Positions 52,078-63,800 of a DNA stretch of 64,000 nt are shown here, piece after piece. The translations under genes and the position numbers were made by a program. The notes below the pieces were generated by a model that saw only the letters and a program-made list of their open reading frames with translations, ran no database searches and was not told the DNA's origin. The DNA comes from Eleginops maclovinus (Eukaryota; Chordata; Actinopteri; Perciformes; Eleginopidae), in contig NC_086357.1 of assembly GCF_036324505.1 (NCBI RefSeq), positions 27,560,293-27,624,292 on the forward strand, in the 5' to 3' direction. Position 1 is the stretch's first letter; the number at the start of each line of letters is the position of its first letter.

Positions 52078-54089
52078 TTCATATCAGTATGTAGTGTCTC
52101 TACTTTAAAGAGTCCTCTCCTGCTGATGTTCAGGTGTATATCAGTATGTAGTGTCTCTACTTTAAAGAGTCCTCTCCTGCTGATGTTCAGGTGTATATCA
52201 GTATGTAGTGTCTCTACTTTAAAGAGTCCTCTCCTGCTGATGTTCAGGTGTATATCAGTATGTAGTGTCTCTACTTTAAAGAGTCCTCTCCTGCTGATGT
52301 TCAGGTGTATATCAGTATGTAGAGTCTCTACTTTAAAGAGTCCTCTCCTGCTGATGTTCAGGTGTATATCAGTATGTAATGTCTCTACTTTAAAGAGTCC
52401 TCTCCTGCTGATGTTCAGGTGTATGTCAGTATGTAGTGTCTCTACTTTAAAGAGTCCTCTCCTGCTGATGTTCAGGTGTATATCAGTATGTAGTGTCTCT
52501 ACTTTAAAGAGTCCTCTCCTGCTGATGTTCAGGTGTATATCAGTATGTAGTCTCTACTTTAAAGAGCGTACGTAGCCTATCACGTACACTGTGTTGGATA
52601 GTGACGTCTCTTGTGGTTTTCTACTTGGCCCTTTAGTTTACTTGTAGTCATCTTAGCTCCTGCCTCTCCTCTCCCTCCTGCAGGTAATCTTGGCAGTGTG
52701 TTGGTATGACCTCAGTAGTTGATACGGTTTGCCCAAAACACTCATAAAACAATCTCTTCTTCAGATAAGAACAGGACACCGCTGACGCACAGAGTCAGAG
52801 AGCAGAGACATCAGGGAGTCCCTCTCATCGGGTGGATTATCACTCCCTGCTAGAACAGAGCTCGCTTTGACTTGGTATCAAACGTAGATTATTCTCTTAG
52901 GAATAATGAAATATTGGAGAGCTTCAGAGCCCTTTGGGTTGGAGCTGTGTCACCTTGTCGCTGCAGCCAAATGTCATTGGCTTCAATTCCATTAAGTCTT
53001 CAACGTCTGACATCAGTTCGAGCTCTTCAGTGTCCTCCTTGTCTTCTGAGTCCAAATATTTCATCTCATCTTTGTTCCAGAAGTAAAAAAGGAGTCCAAT
53101 GGAGGCGTTTCAGACCGTTTACTTACACTGAAACCCAGAGAACCACTTTGGAGCGGGAGTAGGGCCTCTTTAACGCGTGTCTGCTCTCTGCAGGCGGTGC
53201 TGCTGGAGATCAGGCAGTGGATGGACAGCTCACCCCCGGGAGGTGCTCATCCTCTCCTTCAGTCACTTCCTGGGCCTGAGCCCGGAGCTGCACATGCTGC
53301 TGGTCAGCACCATCCGCAGCGTGTTCGCATCCAAACTCTGCCCCAAAACGGTGAGACCCCCCCTGCAGAGGTTCATCGGGAGGCTGGAGGAAAATCTGCG
53401 TGCATCTTCTGTCAGCGAGTCAAGATGCAAAAAGGATGCTAATTTAATTTGAATGCATTTGAATAGAAAAATAATAACGGCTGTCTTATCTCTCTTAAAT
53501 ATGTTTTCAGGAGGTGCCGACCCTGCGTAACCTGTGGACCCGGGGCCTCAGTGTGATCGTGTCCTATGAACACGTCCTGTCCTGCAGCAGCGCCGACCTC
53601 TGGCCCCACATCCCGTACTGGTGGGCCAACAAGTGCCGAGCCGAGGAGCTCATCCAGGAGTTCGAGCGCCGCAAGCAGAGCGGCAGGCCAGGTAAACAAA
53701 CACAGGCTGGACCGATCGGAGTTAAGGTTCATTGAACTGTAGATTTGCTACTCTGAACAAACGATGCAAGGGTCATTAATTCATAATAACGATTCACTTT
53801 AAAATACCATATTTAAAATTCCACTTCTGCACTTTATGTTTCAGGGGGTTTCTTCGTCACAGGCATGAACCTCACGGAGGACCTGAAGTACATCTGCACC
53901 CACCCCACAGAGTCCCTGAAGGACCTGGTGGTGTCCACCTACCCCCCACTGCTCAGCTGGGTGCTGCAGCAGAGCCCCGGCGGTGGGGGGGGCTCCCTCA
54001 ACATCATCGCCGGAGACTTCGTCACGGAGAGCTGCTTCGTGCCCACCGTCGTCTCCCTGAACGAGAAACTGCTGAAACACTCCTCATGA
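51258..54089 (+). CDS. plcxd1: plcxd1-like gene, copy 1 (PI-PLC X domain)
   Basis: Exons: 51258-51372, 51673-51815, 51904-52032, 53194-53350, 53511-53691, 53845-54089; about 322 aa, the size of human PLCXD1 (323). The single PI-PLC X domain is shared with bacterial-type phosphatidylinositol phospholipases and has no Y, C2 or PH domain. Landmarks are LPPPLWDTPLNQLAIPGSHN (first catalytic His), SGVRYCDLRIAH, LYFYHGVYTTL (second His), IPYWWANK, GRPGGFFVTGMNLTEDL and NIIAGDF. The usual GSHD is GSHN here. Exon 4 is 157 nt although both flanks are phase 0 and the paralogue's exon 4 is 156 nt. One surplus base near 53231-53238 shifts the frame (WMDS then HPREVLIL only after correction). The start is chosen because a conserved-length exon begins just after TTCTCAG. 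Confidence 0.9.
51398..51535 (+). repeat. CCAAT-rich interspersed repeat, copy 3
   Basis: In plcxd1 copy 1 intron 1. It shares GCGGGACATCTCTAAGC and CAGCTAACCAATCAGAGCAG with 32976-33205. Confidence 0.6.
52034..52075. repeat. (CA)n starting inside the exon 3 donor of plcxd1 copy 1
   Basis: The donor reads GAG|GTAACACACAC..., so the microsatellite starts at intron position +4. It is followed immediately by the 57-bp array. Confidence 0.9.
52076..52566 (+). repeat. 57-bp minisatellite, about 8.5 units, at the start of plcxd1 intron 3
   Basis: Same unit and same sense orientation as in rp2. It begins 44 bp after the exon 3 donor, directly after a (CA)n run, and ends CTTTAAAGAGCGTACG. The last unit has the 2-bp-short variant GTAGTCTC. 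Confidence 0.97.
53098..53160 (+). repeat. Short interspersed repeat (TTTAGCC...GCAGACC family), copy 2
   Basis: Contains TTTCAGACCGTTTACTTACA and CAGAGAACCACTTTGGAG, similar to 39056-39125 and 57918-57985. It ends about 35 bp before exon 4. Confidence 0.45.
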
Positions 54090-54607
54090 CTGCTCTCCAA
54101 TTATCTCACACACACACACACACACACTTGAAGAACCACGGCATGTTTAGTGGCAGTGAACGTACTTGAATTATTCGTTTCGATATAAAATGCACTGACG
54201 AAGAGGAGGATGTATATTTCAGACTTTTTAATATTTCCACTTTTGTTTACATTCACTATTTATGCAAATGTGCTGTATCAGATTTCAGGAGTCAGCAGAG
54301 CAATAACAACAATATAAACAATGCAACTAATCTCACCTTTTAAGTTTTAGGTAAGCACAAGCGATGTATTTAACGAGCACATATGATTGTACCGTAGGTC
54401 CCAGACCTTTGTAACTCTGACGTGTCGGCAGCAGCTAGGTATATATTTATCCTCAGAGCGTAGAGTAGACTTGACACTTATGCAAAATGCATGGAAAACT
54501 AATTTGCATGAACCCAACCTCTGACTGTTTTACTCCCAAGCTGACTCAAGGTGAGGCCTTGTTTTAAATGATGCTGCGCCGCTGTGCCTGTGGAGATGAG
54601 CTTTTCC

Positions 54608-54613
54608 AATAAA
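54608..54613 (+). terminator. plcxd1: plcxd1 copy 1 polyadenylation signal
   Basis: AATAAA in TTTTCCAATAAACATGAGC, 519 bp after the stop codon. Confidence 0.55.
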
Positions 54614-55709
54614 CATGAGCATTTTTAATCAAAGAGCCCTCGTTTCATTTCAATCAGCCGTCAGAATCAGGGAACACCAGTACGTTTGAATACAGTATAT
54701 CTTCTTCTTTGATAATGTCCACATAAGTCACTTGTTTTGACAGTATTGATAAAGTAGAAAATGGATTAAATAAGTGGATGTTTCCCGCTGGTGATTCAAG
54801 TCAGTCAGGAAATACTTGAGTTGCACTGGTGATGTGTCTCTGTTCCTGTATTTGCTTCTGGTTTTTGAATCAAAGATCAGGACAACATACGGTATATAAT
54901 GAATAGATAAATAGATTGTATACAAAAGCTGCAGAGGATATGCAGGACTTATACAACAGCTTCAGAGGCTTTGTGTAGCTGAGTCTCCGTCAGCTGATTT
55001 GGCTAAACATGAGTATTTGGGTTCAGGTCCAACCACATTCTGAAAAGCATCAGAGTGCTTCTTAAAAGGCATCAGATCTTTTTCAAGTCTGATCTGTTCG
55101 TTACCTCAGTCTATTCTCTAGCCTATGTTATTATTTCTCTTACTTTTTCATTCCCTATTTTATTGTTTTATGTTCCCTTTTTTATTCAGTTTTTTATTCT
55201 GTATTTAATGATTTTGCATTTCAATTTTATTATTTTCTATTCACTTTTCTACTCTCTATTTTATTAATTGCTAGTAAAAAATAATCTATTTTCAATGTAT
55301 TTTTCCATTCACATTTTATTCTTTCTTTCTTCATTCTCTATTTTAATGTATTCATTTAATTCTCTCTTTTTTGTTGCTTAATTTAAATGTATTATTATAT
55401 AATCCTTTTCCATTTTAATCATTTCAATGATCTATTTTATTTTATTCTTTTATATCCTCCTTTCATTCTCTATTTTATTCGTTTCCACTATTTATTTGGG
55501 ATTATTCTGTATTGTCTGTTTATCTGAACACGCTGCATGATGTCAGCCCCGCCCCCTTCTGACGTCACAGCCACGAGTTTGCGGAAGTGTAAACATCTGT
55601 ATTCACCAGAAACAGAACAGAAACCCACGTGACTTACCTGCAAAGCACCTCTTATAGCACCTGAAATACCACCACACTCAGAGCAGGAATGAGGAACCTC
55701 CTCCTCCTG

Positions 55710-55821
<112 letters not shown>

Positions 55822-55900
55822 AGAGGTGGATGGGTTAAAGGACTCAGATAAAGGATATCACCCCATGGTTAATCTCGGTTTGTGAGTTTCTCCTGCAGGC

Positions 55901-58283
55901 ATGAGCACCATGAGCTGCAGCCCGGACTGGATGTCCTCTCTGCCGGAGGAGCTGTGGGACACCCCGCTCACCCAGCTCGCTATACCGGGTAAATATTTCA
56001 CATTTTGCAGTGGTAGTGATACAATAATTCAGATATGTATGTTAAAGCAGTGGTAGATAACAACATTTACTGCTTTCATTATACCCGGCTTCTTACTAAA
56101 TTAACCAAGGACTTAACTCACAATGTCGATCCAAACGGCTTGTTGGTGATTGTATACATTTAGATGCTTCCGCTAGAAAAAATAGTACCAACAGCTGGAA
56201 CATGAAACCTTTAACGATGGGGGGGAGTGGGTTTCTGCAGGGAGCCATGATGCCATGAGTTACTGTTTGGACATCAACTCTCCTCTGGTCCCGTCTGAGT
56301 CCGACTGCTTCCGGATCCTGGACGGACTGTTCAGCTGCTTCACCAGACCGACCATCTTCAAATGGGCCACCACACAGGTACCGAATACTGAGGGTTACCG
56401 GGAAGTAAATATAAACAAATACTAATATTACAACTATTAGCATTATATTAATACACAACAACAGAACAATAATCAAATAAATAATAACAACAATATCATA
56501 AATCACAAAATAAATTAATAATAAAAACACAAATAATAATAATATACAATTCTAAAATAAATAATAATAATAACAAATATTATAATAATACACAAGAACA
56601 ATAATTAAATAAATACTAATAACAATATCATAAATTAAAATAATAATAAATAACAAAATATTAATAACAAACACAAAATCTTCTCTACGTTTGAATGAAT
56701 GAAATGCAAGGCATGAAGTAAAACAATCATAGATGTATTTCCATATTTTATGATTTGTTTTCCCTTGCAGGACAAAAGCATCGAGGAGCAGCTCTCCATG
56801 GGGATCAGATACCTCGATCTCCGCGTTGCGCACAAACTCAAAGACCCCTCCAGCGACCTTTACTTCACACACATTATTTACACACATCTCACTGTCCTGG
56901 TGAGTGTCACTATCTTAGCCTTAGAGTTTCAGTCTGGGTTCTCATATTCCAGATCCGCTTTAAAGGTTTCTCTCTACAGGAAACGCTGTCCTCTGTTGCC
57001 TTGTGGCTGAACTCCCACCCCAAGGAGGTGGTTATCCTCGCCTGCAGCCACTTTGAAGGAATCAGCGACGAACTGCATCAGTCTTTCATCTTCTCGCTGA
57101 AGAAGATGTTCGGATCGAAGCTCTGCCCCCACAAGGTGAGCGTCCCTCTTTATAACTCAGGAAGTAAATGAAGAGCAAACCAACTGAACATGGTCAGTGT
57201 CTGCTGTCCTAATATTTCACAGTGTATCAGAGATCAGATCAATAACCAGCTCAGAGACCTTAATTTCCTCTTGGATGGATAATTGATCAGGCTAATGGAT
57301 CATTTCAGGGGCTACCGACTTAATGTAGAAGTAAAAGCAACACAAACACATAAAAAACGACGTCTAAGAGACGCAGAATGACCGTGAGTGAGGAAAAACC
57401 AGCAGAAAATGGTGTGTTTTGTTCAGGACAATGGGAGAATGACTGGACTTTGTTATTATGGAGTTGTGCAAAGAGGTATCCAGACTCCCCTCCATAACAT
57501 CCTTTGACTCTAATGCATCAACAAGAATTCTGAACTTTAATGCAAATTAGCACATATTGCCAACAAAATGCCACGTTTGCATATTTAAACATGTGCTAAA
57601 CATAATGACCTTATGGTCAGTAATGAACCGGGAAGTTTGGTGATGATATGTTTGTTTTTTATTGACCCGTGGTGTCTCCTCCTCAGGGTTCGGCTCTCAC
57701 ACTGCGCAGCTTCTGGGCCGCGGGGCAGCAGGTCATCCTCTCTTACGACTCCCAGCATGCAGCGCAGCACCCGGAGCTGTGGCCGGACATCCCGTACTGG
57801 TGGGCCAACAAGCGCACGGCGAAGGAGGTCATCAGTTACCTGGACTGGAAGAAAGAGCATGGCCGTCCAGGTGAGGCTGCACCCAGCACCTGATGTGCTT
57901 CAAAAACTCCCACTGCAGGGAACACAGGGATTTTAGCCTTTGCAGACCGTTTACATGCACTCAGACCCATAGAACACACTGCAAAAATAGTTTGTACACG
58001 TTTTGTTTTTCCTGCAGAGGGTCTCTTCGTCTGCGGGCTGAACCTGACGGCGGATCGGTGCTTCATCACAGAGAACCTGCGGCAGTCCCTGCGGACGATC
58101 ACCTTCAGTAACTGGGAGTGTTTGCGGGGCTGGGTGGAGGACCAGACCCCCGGCCAGGGCCCCCAGAGCCTCAACATCATCGCAGGAGACTTCGTGGGAC
58201 CCCTCCCTCTCTGCTCGCTCATCATCGCTCTCAACCAGAAACTCCTAAGAAAAGCTCCAGATGAAGAACGTTTTTATTCCTGA
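55901..58283 (+). CDS. plcxd1-like gene, copy 2 (PI-PLC X domain)
   Basis: Exons: 55901-55988, 56241-56377, 56771-56899, 56980-57135, 57687-57870, 58018-58283; 319 aa, all phases intact. Exon structure is the same as copy 1, 1.8 kb upstream, so the two are an old tandem duplication; protein identity looks roughly half. Landmarks are LPEELWDTPLTQLAIPGSHD (catalytic His-Asp intact), MGIRYLDLRVAHKL, LYFTHIIYTHL (second His kept, following Gly replaced by Ile, as Met in human PLCXD1), IPYWWANKRTAKEVI and FVCGLNLTADR. A second in-frame ATG is at 55910. Which copy is the direct orthologue of mammalian PLCXD1 was not resolved. The substrate of these proteins is not firmly known. Confidence 0.9.
56396..56690. 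repeat. (AAT)-rich low-complexity tract in copy 2 intron 2
   Basis: AT-rich text dominated by AATAATAA and AATACACAA units between exons 2 and 3. Confidence 0.85.
57918..57985 (+). repeat. Short interspersed repeat (TTTAGCCTTTGCAGACC), copy 3
   Basis: GATTTTAGCCTTTGCAGACC then GTTTACATGCAC and ATAGAACACACTGC, the clearest copy of the family. It lies in the last intron of plcxd1 copy 2. Confidence 0.55.
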
Positions 58284-58597
58284 TCCGTTCGTATCGACAG
58301 CGGACCCCACGTCCTCTTTTTATACTTTTATGTTTGTCTGCAATAAGAGTAAGAACAGTATTTCCTTTTACTTCTGTATCTGTTACTTCAATGTAAGGCG
58401 TTTTCTTTAACCCGAAACATCTCGTTTTGATGATACAGCTCTAATGTGCAATATGTGACCATCCTGAGCCTGCAGCCCTCACCACCTCTTTTTATACTCC
58501 TATTTACAGTTTTGAGAAAGGACTGTATTTTTCTAACCCTCTGTATCCCTTACTTTAAATTAAGCGTTTCTTTTGAGCCAGAAGTCCTGAATCTGCA

Positions 58598-59480
58598 GAC
58601 CTCATTTCCTCTTTTTATTCTCTCTGTTCTGCATTTAAACTGAAGGGAACTTTAAGAAAGATATCTGTGAGTTCATATTCCTGGATCTGTTTCCAGAGAA
58701 CGTAATTCCTATTTTAAATATAGCGTTCTAAGAGCGTGTGTCGTTTTATTGGTGAATACTTTATTATACTGTACATAACAGATAGACTTTATACAGAATA
58801 TATATAAGTACAGTTTTCAAAGAAAGCAGGAGAGAAATAAATGATTGGGATCCGTTTTCTGATGCTTCCATGTATTTATGATAAGTACTTTTGCAGGATT
58901 ATATCTGATCTACGCTCCTTCATTTCTATTTTGTGAAAAGATGATCAACCTTTGACCTCAAATCCTCTTTTTATTCTTTCTATGCTGCCTTTAAACTGAA
59001 GGAAACTTTAAGATATCTGTGATTTCATATTCCTGGATCTGTTTCCAGAGAACGAAACACATGGTACAGATTTACAGCTCCAATGTGCAATATATTTACA
59101 AGAGCGTATGTCATCCTTTCATCCTTTCATCCGTCATCCTTTTACAGAATCTGAATTGGTGAATATTTTATTACTTGAAGACTTTTTAAAGAATATATAT
59201 ATTAGCTTTTCCAAGAAAGACAGGAGAGGCAGGTGAGAGAAATAAATGATTGGGATCTATTTTCTGATGCTTCCATGTATTTATGACTTAGGAAATAAAA
59301 CACTTTTGCAGGATTATATCTGATCTACGTTCCTCCGTAAGAACACCGTCAGATAAATAACTAAACATCTGTATTTTGCAGGAACTGATCCTAAATAATC
59401 TACATTTAACCTCAAATCCTCTTTTTATTCTTTCATACATTTATATGCATTTTTTAGGAACTGAAGGAAATATCTGTGTC
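58598..59480 (+). repeat. Diverged tandem duplication of the plcxd1 copy 2 3' flank
   Basis: Blocks at about 58598-58950 and 58965-59345 share ATATTCCTGGATCTGTTTCC, GAGAAATAAATGATTGGGAT, TGATGCTTCCATGTATTTAT and GCAGGATTATATCTGATCTA. A partial third follows at 59400-59480, and weaker echoes of CCTCTTTTTAT start at 58310 and 58485. Both full blocks carry an AATAAA signal (58836-58841 and 59241-59246). Confidence 0.75.
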
Positions 59481-59569
59481 TTTTACCGTGTGTGTTTTAA
59501 ATATACATCTCTAACGTTGTTCTTTTACTAAATGATATGGATTTAAATGAGATTTGACAGACTTTTTGA

Positions 59570-59935
59570 AACATTACATTTAGCTGACACTTGTATCCTA
59601 AGCGACTTACAATAAGTGCAATAAACCCTAAAGATTGAGGACAACAACAACAACAACAACAACAAGGGTTGACATATTAACCACAGACAAGCCAGACCAT
59701 AGTAAGAGCTGCTGCATCAGATCAAGTCTTAAGTGCGTTTTCTTTGATGTCTCGCTGAGGTAGAAGGAACAGGTGGGTCTTTAGTTTGAGACGGAGGACA
59801 TGTAGACTCTCGGCTGTCCTGATATCAGTGGGAAGCTCGTTCCACCATTTATACAAGTACAGTTTTCTACAGAAGGGCAGAGAGAACTTGGGATTTATTT
59901 CCTGTGTGTTAAATACATCATCAGACAACATCCTT
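59570..59935 (-). mobile_element. 3' end of an L2-type LINE
   Basis: The minus-strand frame has LYKWWNELPTDIRTAESLHV then LRLKLKTHLFL, the characteristic C-terminus of L2/CR1-clade ORF2. It is followed by CTTGTAAGTCGCTTAGGAT, the common fish L2 tail. An (ACA)n run interrupts at 59643-59664. This is a 5'-truncated dead copy. Confidence 0.8.
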
Positions 59936-60574
59936 TCATTTCAATGTTTCATTTGTAAAAGGAACAGTCAGATAACCTTTCTATTCAAAGTTTATTTCAC
60001 AGGAACTGATCCTGAATCTGCTTCCTTCATTTCCTCTTTCACATTTGCATAAAAAGCTCTAACTGTAGGAAGTCTTTAGTCTGTCGTTTCAAATAGCTGT
60101 ATCTGTTAGATGTATTTATTTAAATCTGCAGCTTGAACGTGCAGTATTTTTACAAAAACAACATTTTGTTTTAAACATTTTATTTACCGTACAATAAATA
60201 CAGAACAAATATTACAACTCTCTACAGAAGCTCCGAGAGGCAAGTCTTTCTGGATGGTCGTCCCTCCTGTCTTTATGTCTCAGGAACAGGTGAGAAATAA
60301 AACGTAACCAGGATATTTTTCAGTGGAGCAGTATTACAGTTATAACAGTAGAGAACATGAACTTTGAGTATTTAACTCATAGGGTAGCGCTGCTCTCAAA
60401 ATGACGTGAAATTCCAAATTAGGAAACGTGATCCTGATGAGTTTTTCCCGCCGTTTCACAAATTTAAGTAAATACTTGACGGCGCTCCTCTAAGGAAACG
60501 GTGAGCACCAAATCCTGTCCCTTTCAGAACTACAGCGTCACTGTTTCTTCCTCTCTTGCATTTTATCCGAGCTG

Positions 60575-63177
60575 TCATCTGCCTTTATCCGAGAACAGTT
60601 TCTTGTAGCGCCCGTAAGCCGCAGCGCTGATGATGACGTTCACCACAGCCGAGCCGTCGTCTGCATCCACCGCCACGTCCTGCACCGCGGACTCCTTATA
60701 CAGCCAGCTGAGGACAGGAGACAGGACTCTTTAAAGTAGAGACTCTACATACTGATATACACCTGAACATCAGCAGGAGAGGACTCTTTAAAGTAGAGAC
60801 ACTACATACTGATATACACCTGAACATCAGCGGGAGAGGACTCTTTAAAGTAGAGACGCTACATACTGATATACAGCTGAACATCAGCGGGAGAGGACTC
60901 TTTAAAGTAGATACGCTACATACTAATATACACCTGAACATCAGCAGGAGAGGACTCTTTAAAGTAGAGACGCTACATACTAATATACACCTGAACATCA
61001 GCAGGAGAGGACTCTTTAAAGTAGAGACGCTACATACTGATATACACCTGAACATCAGCAGGAGAGGACTCTTTAAAGTAGAGACACTACATACCGATAT
61101 ACACCTGAACATCAGCAGGAGAGGACTCTTTAAAGTAGAGACACTACATACTGATATACACCTGAACATCAGCAGGAGAGGACTCTTTAAAGTAGAGACT
61201 CTACATACTGATATACACCTGAACATCAGCAGGAGAGGACTCTTTAAAGTAGAGACACTACATACTGATATACACCTGAACATCAGCAGGAGAGGACTCT
61301 TTAAAGTAGAGACACTACATACTGATATACACCTGAACATCAGCAGGAGAGGACTCTTTAAAGCGCTCTCACCTTAACTGAGGAGAGCTGAGGTCGACCT
61401 TCAGATCTAAAATGTGTTTCCCCGTTGACTTCAGGATCTCCTCCTCCACCGCTGCGCTCAGCTGGTCGAGGCCTCGCTGAGTCAGAGCGGAAATGGGCAG
61501 CACGTTCGGCTCCAGGCACTCATAACTGACAGGAAGAACTGTATTATCAGAGACATGGATGCACAACTATGACATCTCATTATTAAGTCTCCTTTTGCAT
61601 CTTAATTTACGTTCTCAATACATCTTTTAAAGTGTGTGGTTATCTGCTTTATTCTCTTACTCGTCCACGAGGTCGATTTTATTGTGCACTTCGACCATGG
61701 AGCTCATCAGACGCTCGGGGGTCTCCAGGTTCTTCAGGACGCTCAGCACGTTCTGCTTCTGGTTCTCCGTCTCCGGGTGGCTGATGTCTCTGACGTGCAC
61801 CAACAGATCCTGCACCAGACAGAGACATTTAAAATGAAACGAGTCACTCTGATTCCTTCCATCTGAATCCCTGGCTGTGTGCTGCAGGCTCTCACCGAGT
61901 GCTTGATGTCGTCCAGCGTGGCGGAGAAGGAGTCGATGAGCAGGTGGGGCAGCTGCGACAGGAAGCCGATGGTGTCCACGTAGAGGACGGGCATCTTGCA
62001 GGGCAGCAGGCCGCCGTGCACCGTCACGTCCAGCGTGGCGAACAGCTGGTCTCTGGGCTGCAGACCCCTGTCCCCCGTCAGAGCCTTGATCAGCGTGGTC
62101 TTTCCTGCACAGACAGAGGGAAGTGAGGTTAGCATCATCCAACATCATGATTAATATTAGCAGTGCACGTCTCAGGGAGGGCAGTGATTACATTTATTTA
62201 CTTGAATAATTGAATATATTCGAGAGCAAGAAGGATTTTTTCCATTGCACATTAATTCTAGCTCAGTTACAACTGCAGGTATTTGAGACGATTCATTAAA
62301 TGTATTCCAGTGCAATAATACAAGATCTTTTGTGCAACATTTACAATTATTTATGCACATTGATGATATTTTTCTTGAGGAACAAATACCATTATTACAG
62401 TGCAAAGATCGAATCCATGCTTTTGAAATAATCACATTTATTTTTGTGAACTAATTGACTTCTTTCTCCGGCATCCATTAAATTAATTTGGGTGAAATAT
62501 AAAACATGTGTTTTTTAATAATTGGATTAAATAATTTGTTGTAGTGTATTCATTATATTTTCTAGTATCTGAAAGACATGTTTCCTAGAAGAATAATGAC
62601 TATTTATTGAAGCGGATTAATTACATCTTTCTCTATACAGCGCATCAATAACATTTACTTAACATTAACTTACTTACACTTGCATTTGTTCTTAATAATT
62701 ACATTTACTCTATGGCAATTATTAAATGTATTCTAATGCATTAATAAAGTTGAATTAAGAGCCTTAAAAACATTCATACGTGTGCAATAATTAAATGCAT
62801 CCAAGCACAATAAGTATGTTTATCTAGTGCACGTGTCTCTGGACCATAATACTAATTATCTCCTGATAAAAAACATTTACATTTGATTGTTTTTTGAGTC
62901 CGTTTCCTGTGTCGATATCTCTCCTGTATTCTGTAAAGTGTAATGTTTCCCCTAACAGACCCCCCCTGTGAGCGGCCCCTCACCACAGTTGGTGTATCCG
63001 AGCACGGAGACCACGGGGAACTCCTTGTGTCTCCTCTGAGAGCGCAGCAGCTTCCTCTTCCTGCGGAGCTTCTCCAGAGCCGAGCGGATCTTCATCTCCC
63101 GCTCCTTCAGCAGACGCTGCTGCACCTCCATCAGGGTCTCACCTGCAGGGGGGGGGGGGGAAGACATGACATGTGTG

Positions 63178-63236
<59 letters not shown>

Positions 63237-63540
63237 CCATTTCTCTCTTGATTGTTACCTGAGCCTCCGATGTATCTGGCTCCTCCGCCCTGCTGATCCA
63301 AGTTTGCCATTTCGTTTCTCAGACGGGATCTGACACGGTGAAAGAAAGTTCACATTCAATTCAATTTGAAACCCTTAATTAAAGGGACATTTTGAGGGTG
63401 AAAACTTACCTTAACAAAGGGATTTCCGCCAGAGAGATCTGTAACTTTGCCTCTTTGGTCCGGGCGTTGCAGCGGAAGATGTGCAGCACCACGGAGTATC
63501 TGTCGAACACCTTCACCCCCCACGCCTCCTCGAACTCCCG
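60575..63540 (-). CDS. gtpbp6: gtpbp6, mitochondrial HflX-type GTPase, 5' exons outside window
   Basis: Exons in transcript order: 63540-63410, 63329-63259, 63142-62984, 62104-61896, 61809-61661, 61525-61373, 60707-60575. All phases agree. GTPBP6 is the mitochondrial relative of bacterial HflX and acts in mitoribosome recycling and large-subunit maturation. Visible parts are the HflX N-domain end (VLHIFRCNARTKEAKLQISL), the glycine-rich linker and basic helix (LDQQGGGARYIGGSGETLME, LEKLRRKRKLLRSQRRHKEF), the G1 loop GYTNCGKTTLIKALTG, G3 YVDTIGFL, switch FATLDVTVHGG, G4 HNKIDLVD, and the C-terminal QLSWLYKES...VNVIISAAAYGRYKKLF. Convergent with plcxd1, as in human PAR1. The final intron (60708-61372) is nearly all 57-bp minisatellite. 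Confidence 0.95.
60716..61364 (-). repeat. 57-bp minisatellite, about 11 units, filling the last gtpbp6 intron
   Basis: Only about 8 nt separate the array from each splice site of the 665-nt intron. On the transcript strand the donor is AAG|GTGAGAGCG followed at once by CTTTAAAGAGTCC. The final unit grades into the acceptor TCTCCTGTCCTCAG. The orientation is sense, as in rp2 and plcxd1. Confidence 0.97.
62105..62983 (-). other. gtpbp6: gtpbp6 intron between the basic-helix and G1-loop exons
   Basis: AT-rich unique-looking sequence with scattered TGCAATAATTAAATGYAT-like motifs. No repeat family or exon recognised. Confidence 0.5.
63181..63234. repeat. (TG)n microsatellite in a 116-nt gtpbp6 intron
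   Basis: About 27 units. With a G13 run (63148-63160, C-run on the transcript strand next to the acceptor), low-complexity DNA makes up more than half of this intron. Confidence 0.95.
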
Positions 63541-63638
63541 CTGTGTGGAGTGCAACAAATGTTATTATCGATTAATCCGTCAAATGATTTACTAGATTCA
63601 TTATTTGGTCGGAAAATATTAAGAAATAGCGATCCTGG

Positions 63639-63800
63639 GCGGTCGCATAGCTCAGTGGGTAGAGCTGGCGGCCATATGCTGGGGTTTGATGCAGTGGACC
63701 CAGGTTCAGATCCAGCCTGAGACCTTTTGCCGCACCTCATCCCCTCTCTCTCCCCATTTCTCATCAGTCTCTATATTTAAGGCACTGGTTGCCCAAAACA
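63639..63800 (+). mobile_element. tRNA-derived SINE
   Basis: Head with A box TAGCTCAGTGGGTAGAGC (63648) and B box GGTTCAGATCC (63703), then a tail with TCATCCCCTCTCTCTCC and AAGGCACTGG. It is the same family as 5524-5680 and lies upstream of the first visible gtpbp6 exon. The anticodon arm cannot fold normally, so it is not a tRNA gene. Confidence 0.8.

Larger units (their letters stand above)
58284..60574. other. Convergent intergenic region between plcxd1 copy 2 and gtpbp6
   Basis: Holds tandemly duplicated plcxd1 3' flank (58598-59480) and an L2-type LINE end (59570-59935). The remainder is AT-rich with no recognised gene. The gtpbp6 3' UTR should run leftward from 60574. Confidence 0.55.

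Noticed and set aside
63639..63722. tRNA gene on the plus strand
   Set aside because: The A and B boxes are good, but the anticodon arm is abnormal and the following tail is shared with 5524-5680, which identifies a SINE.
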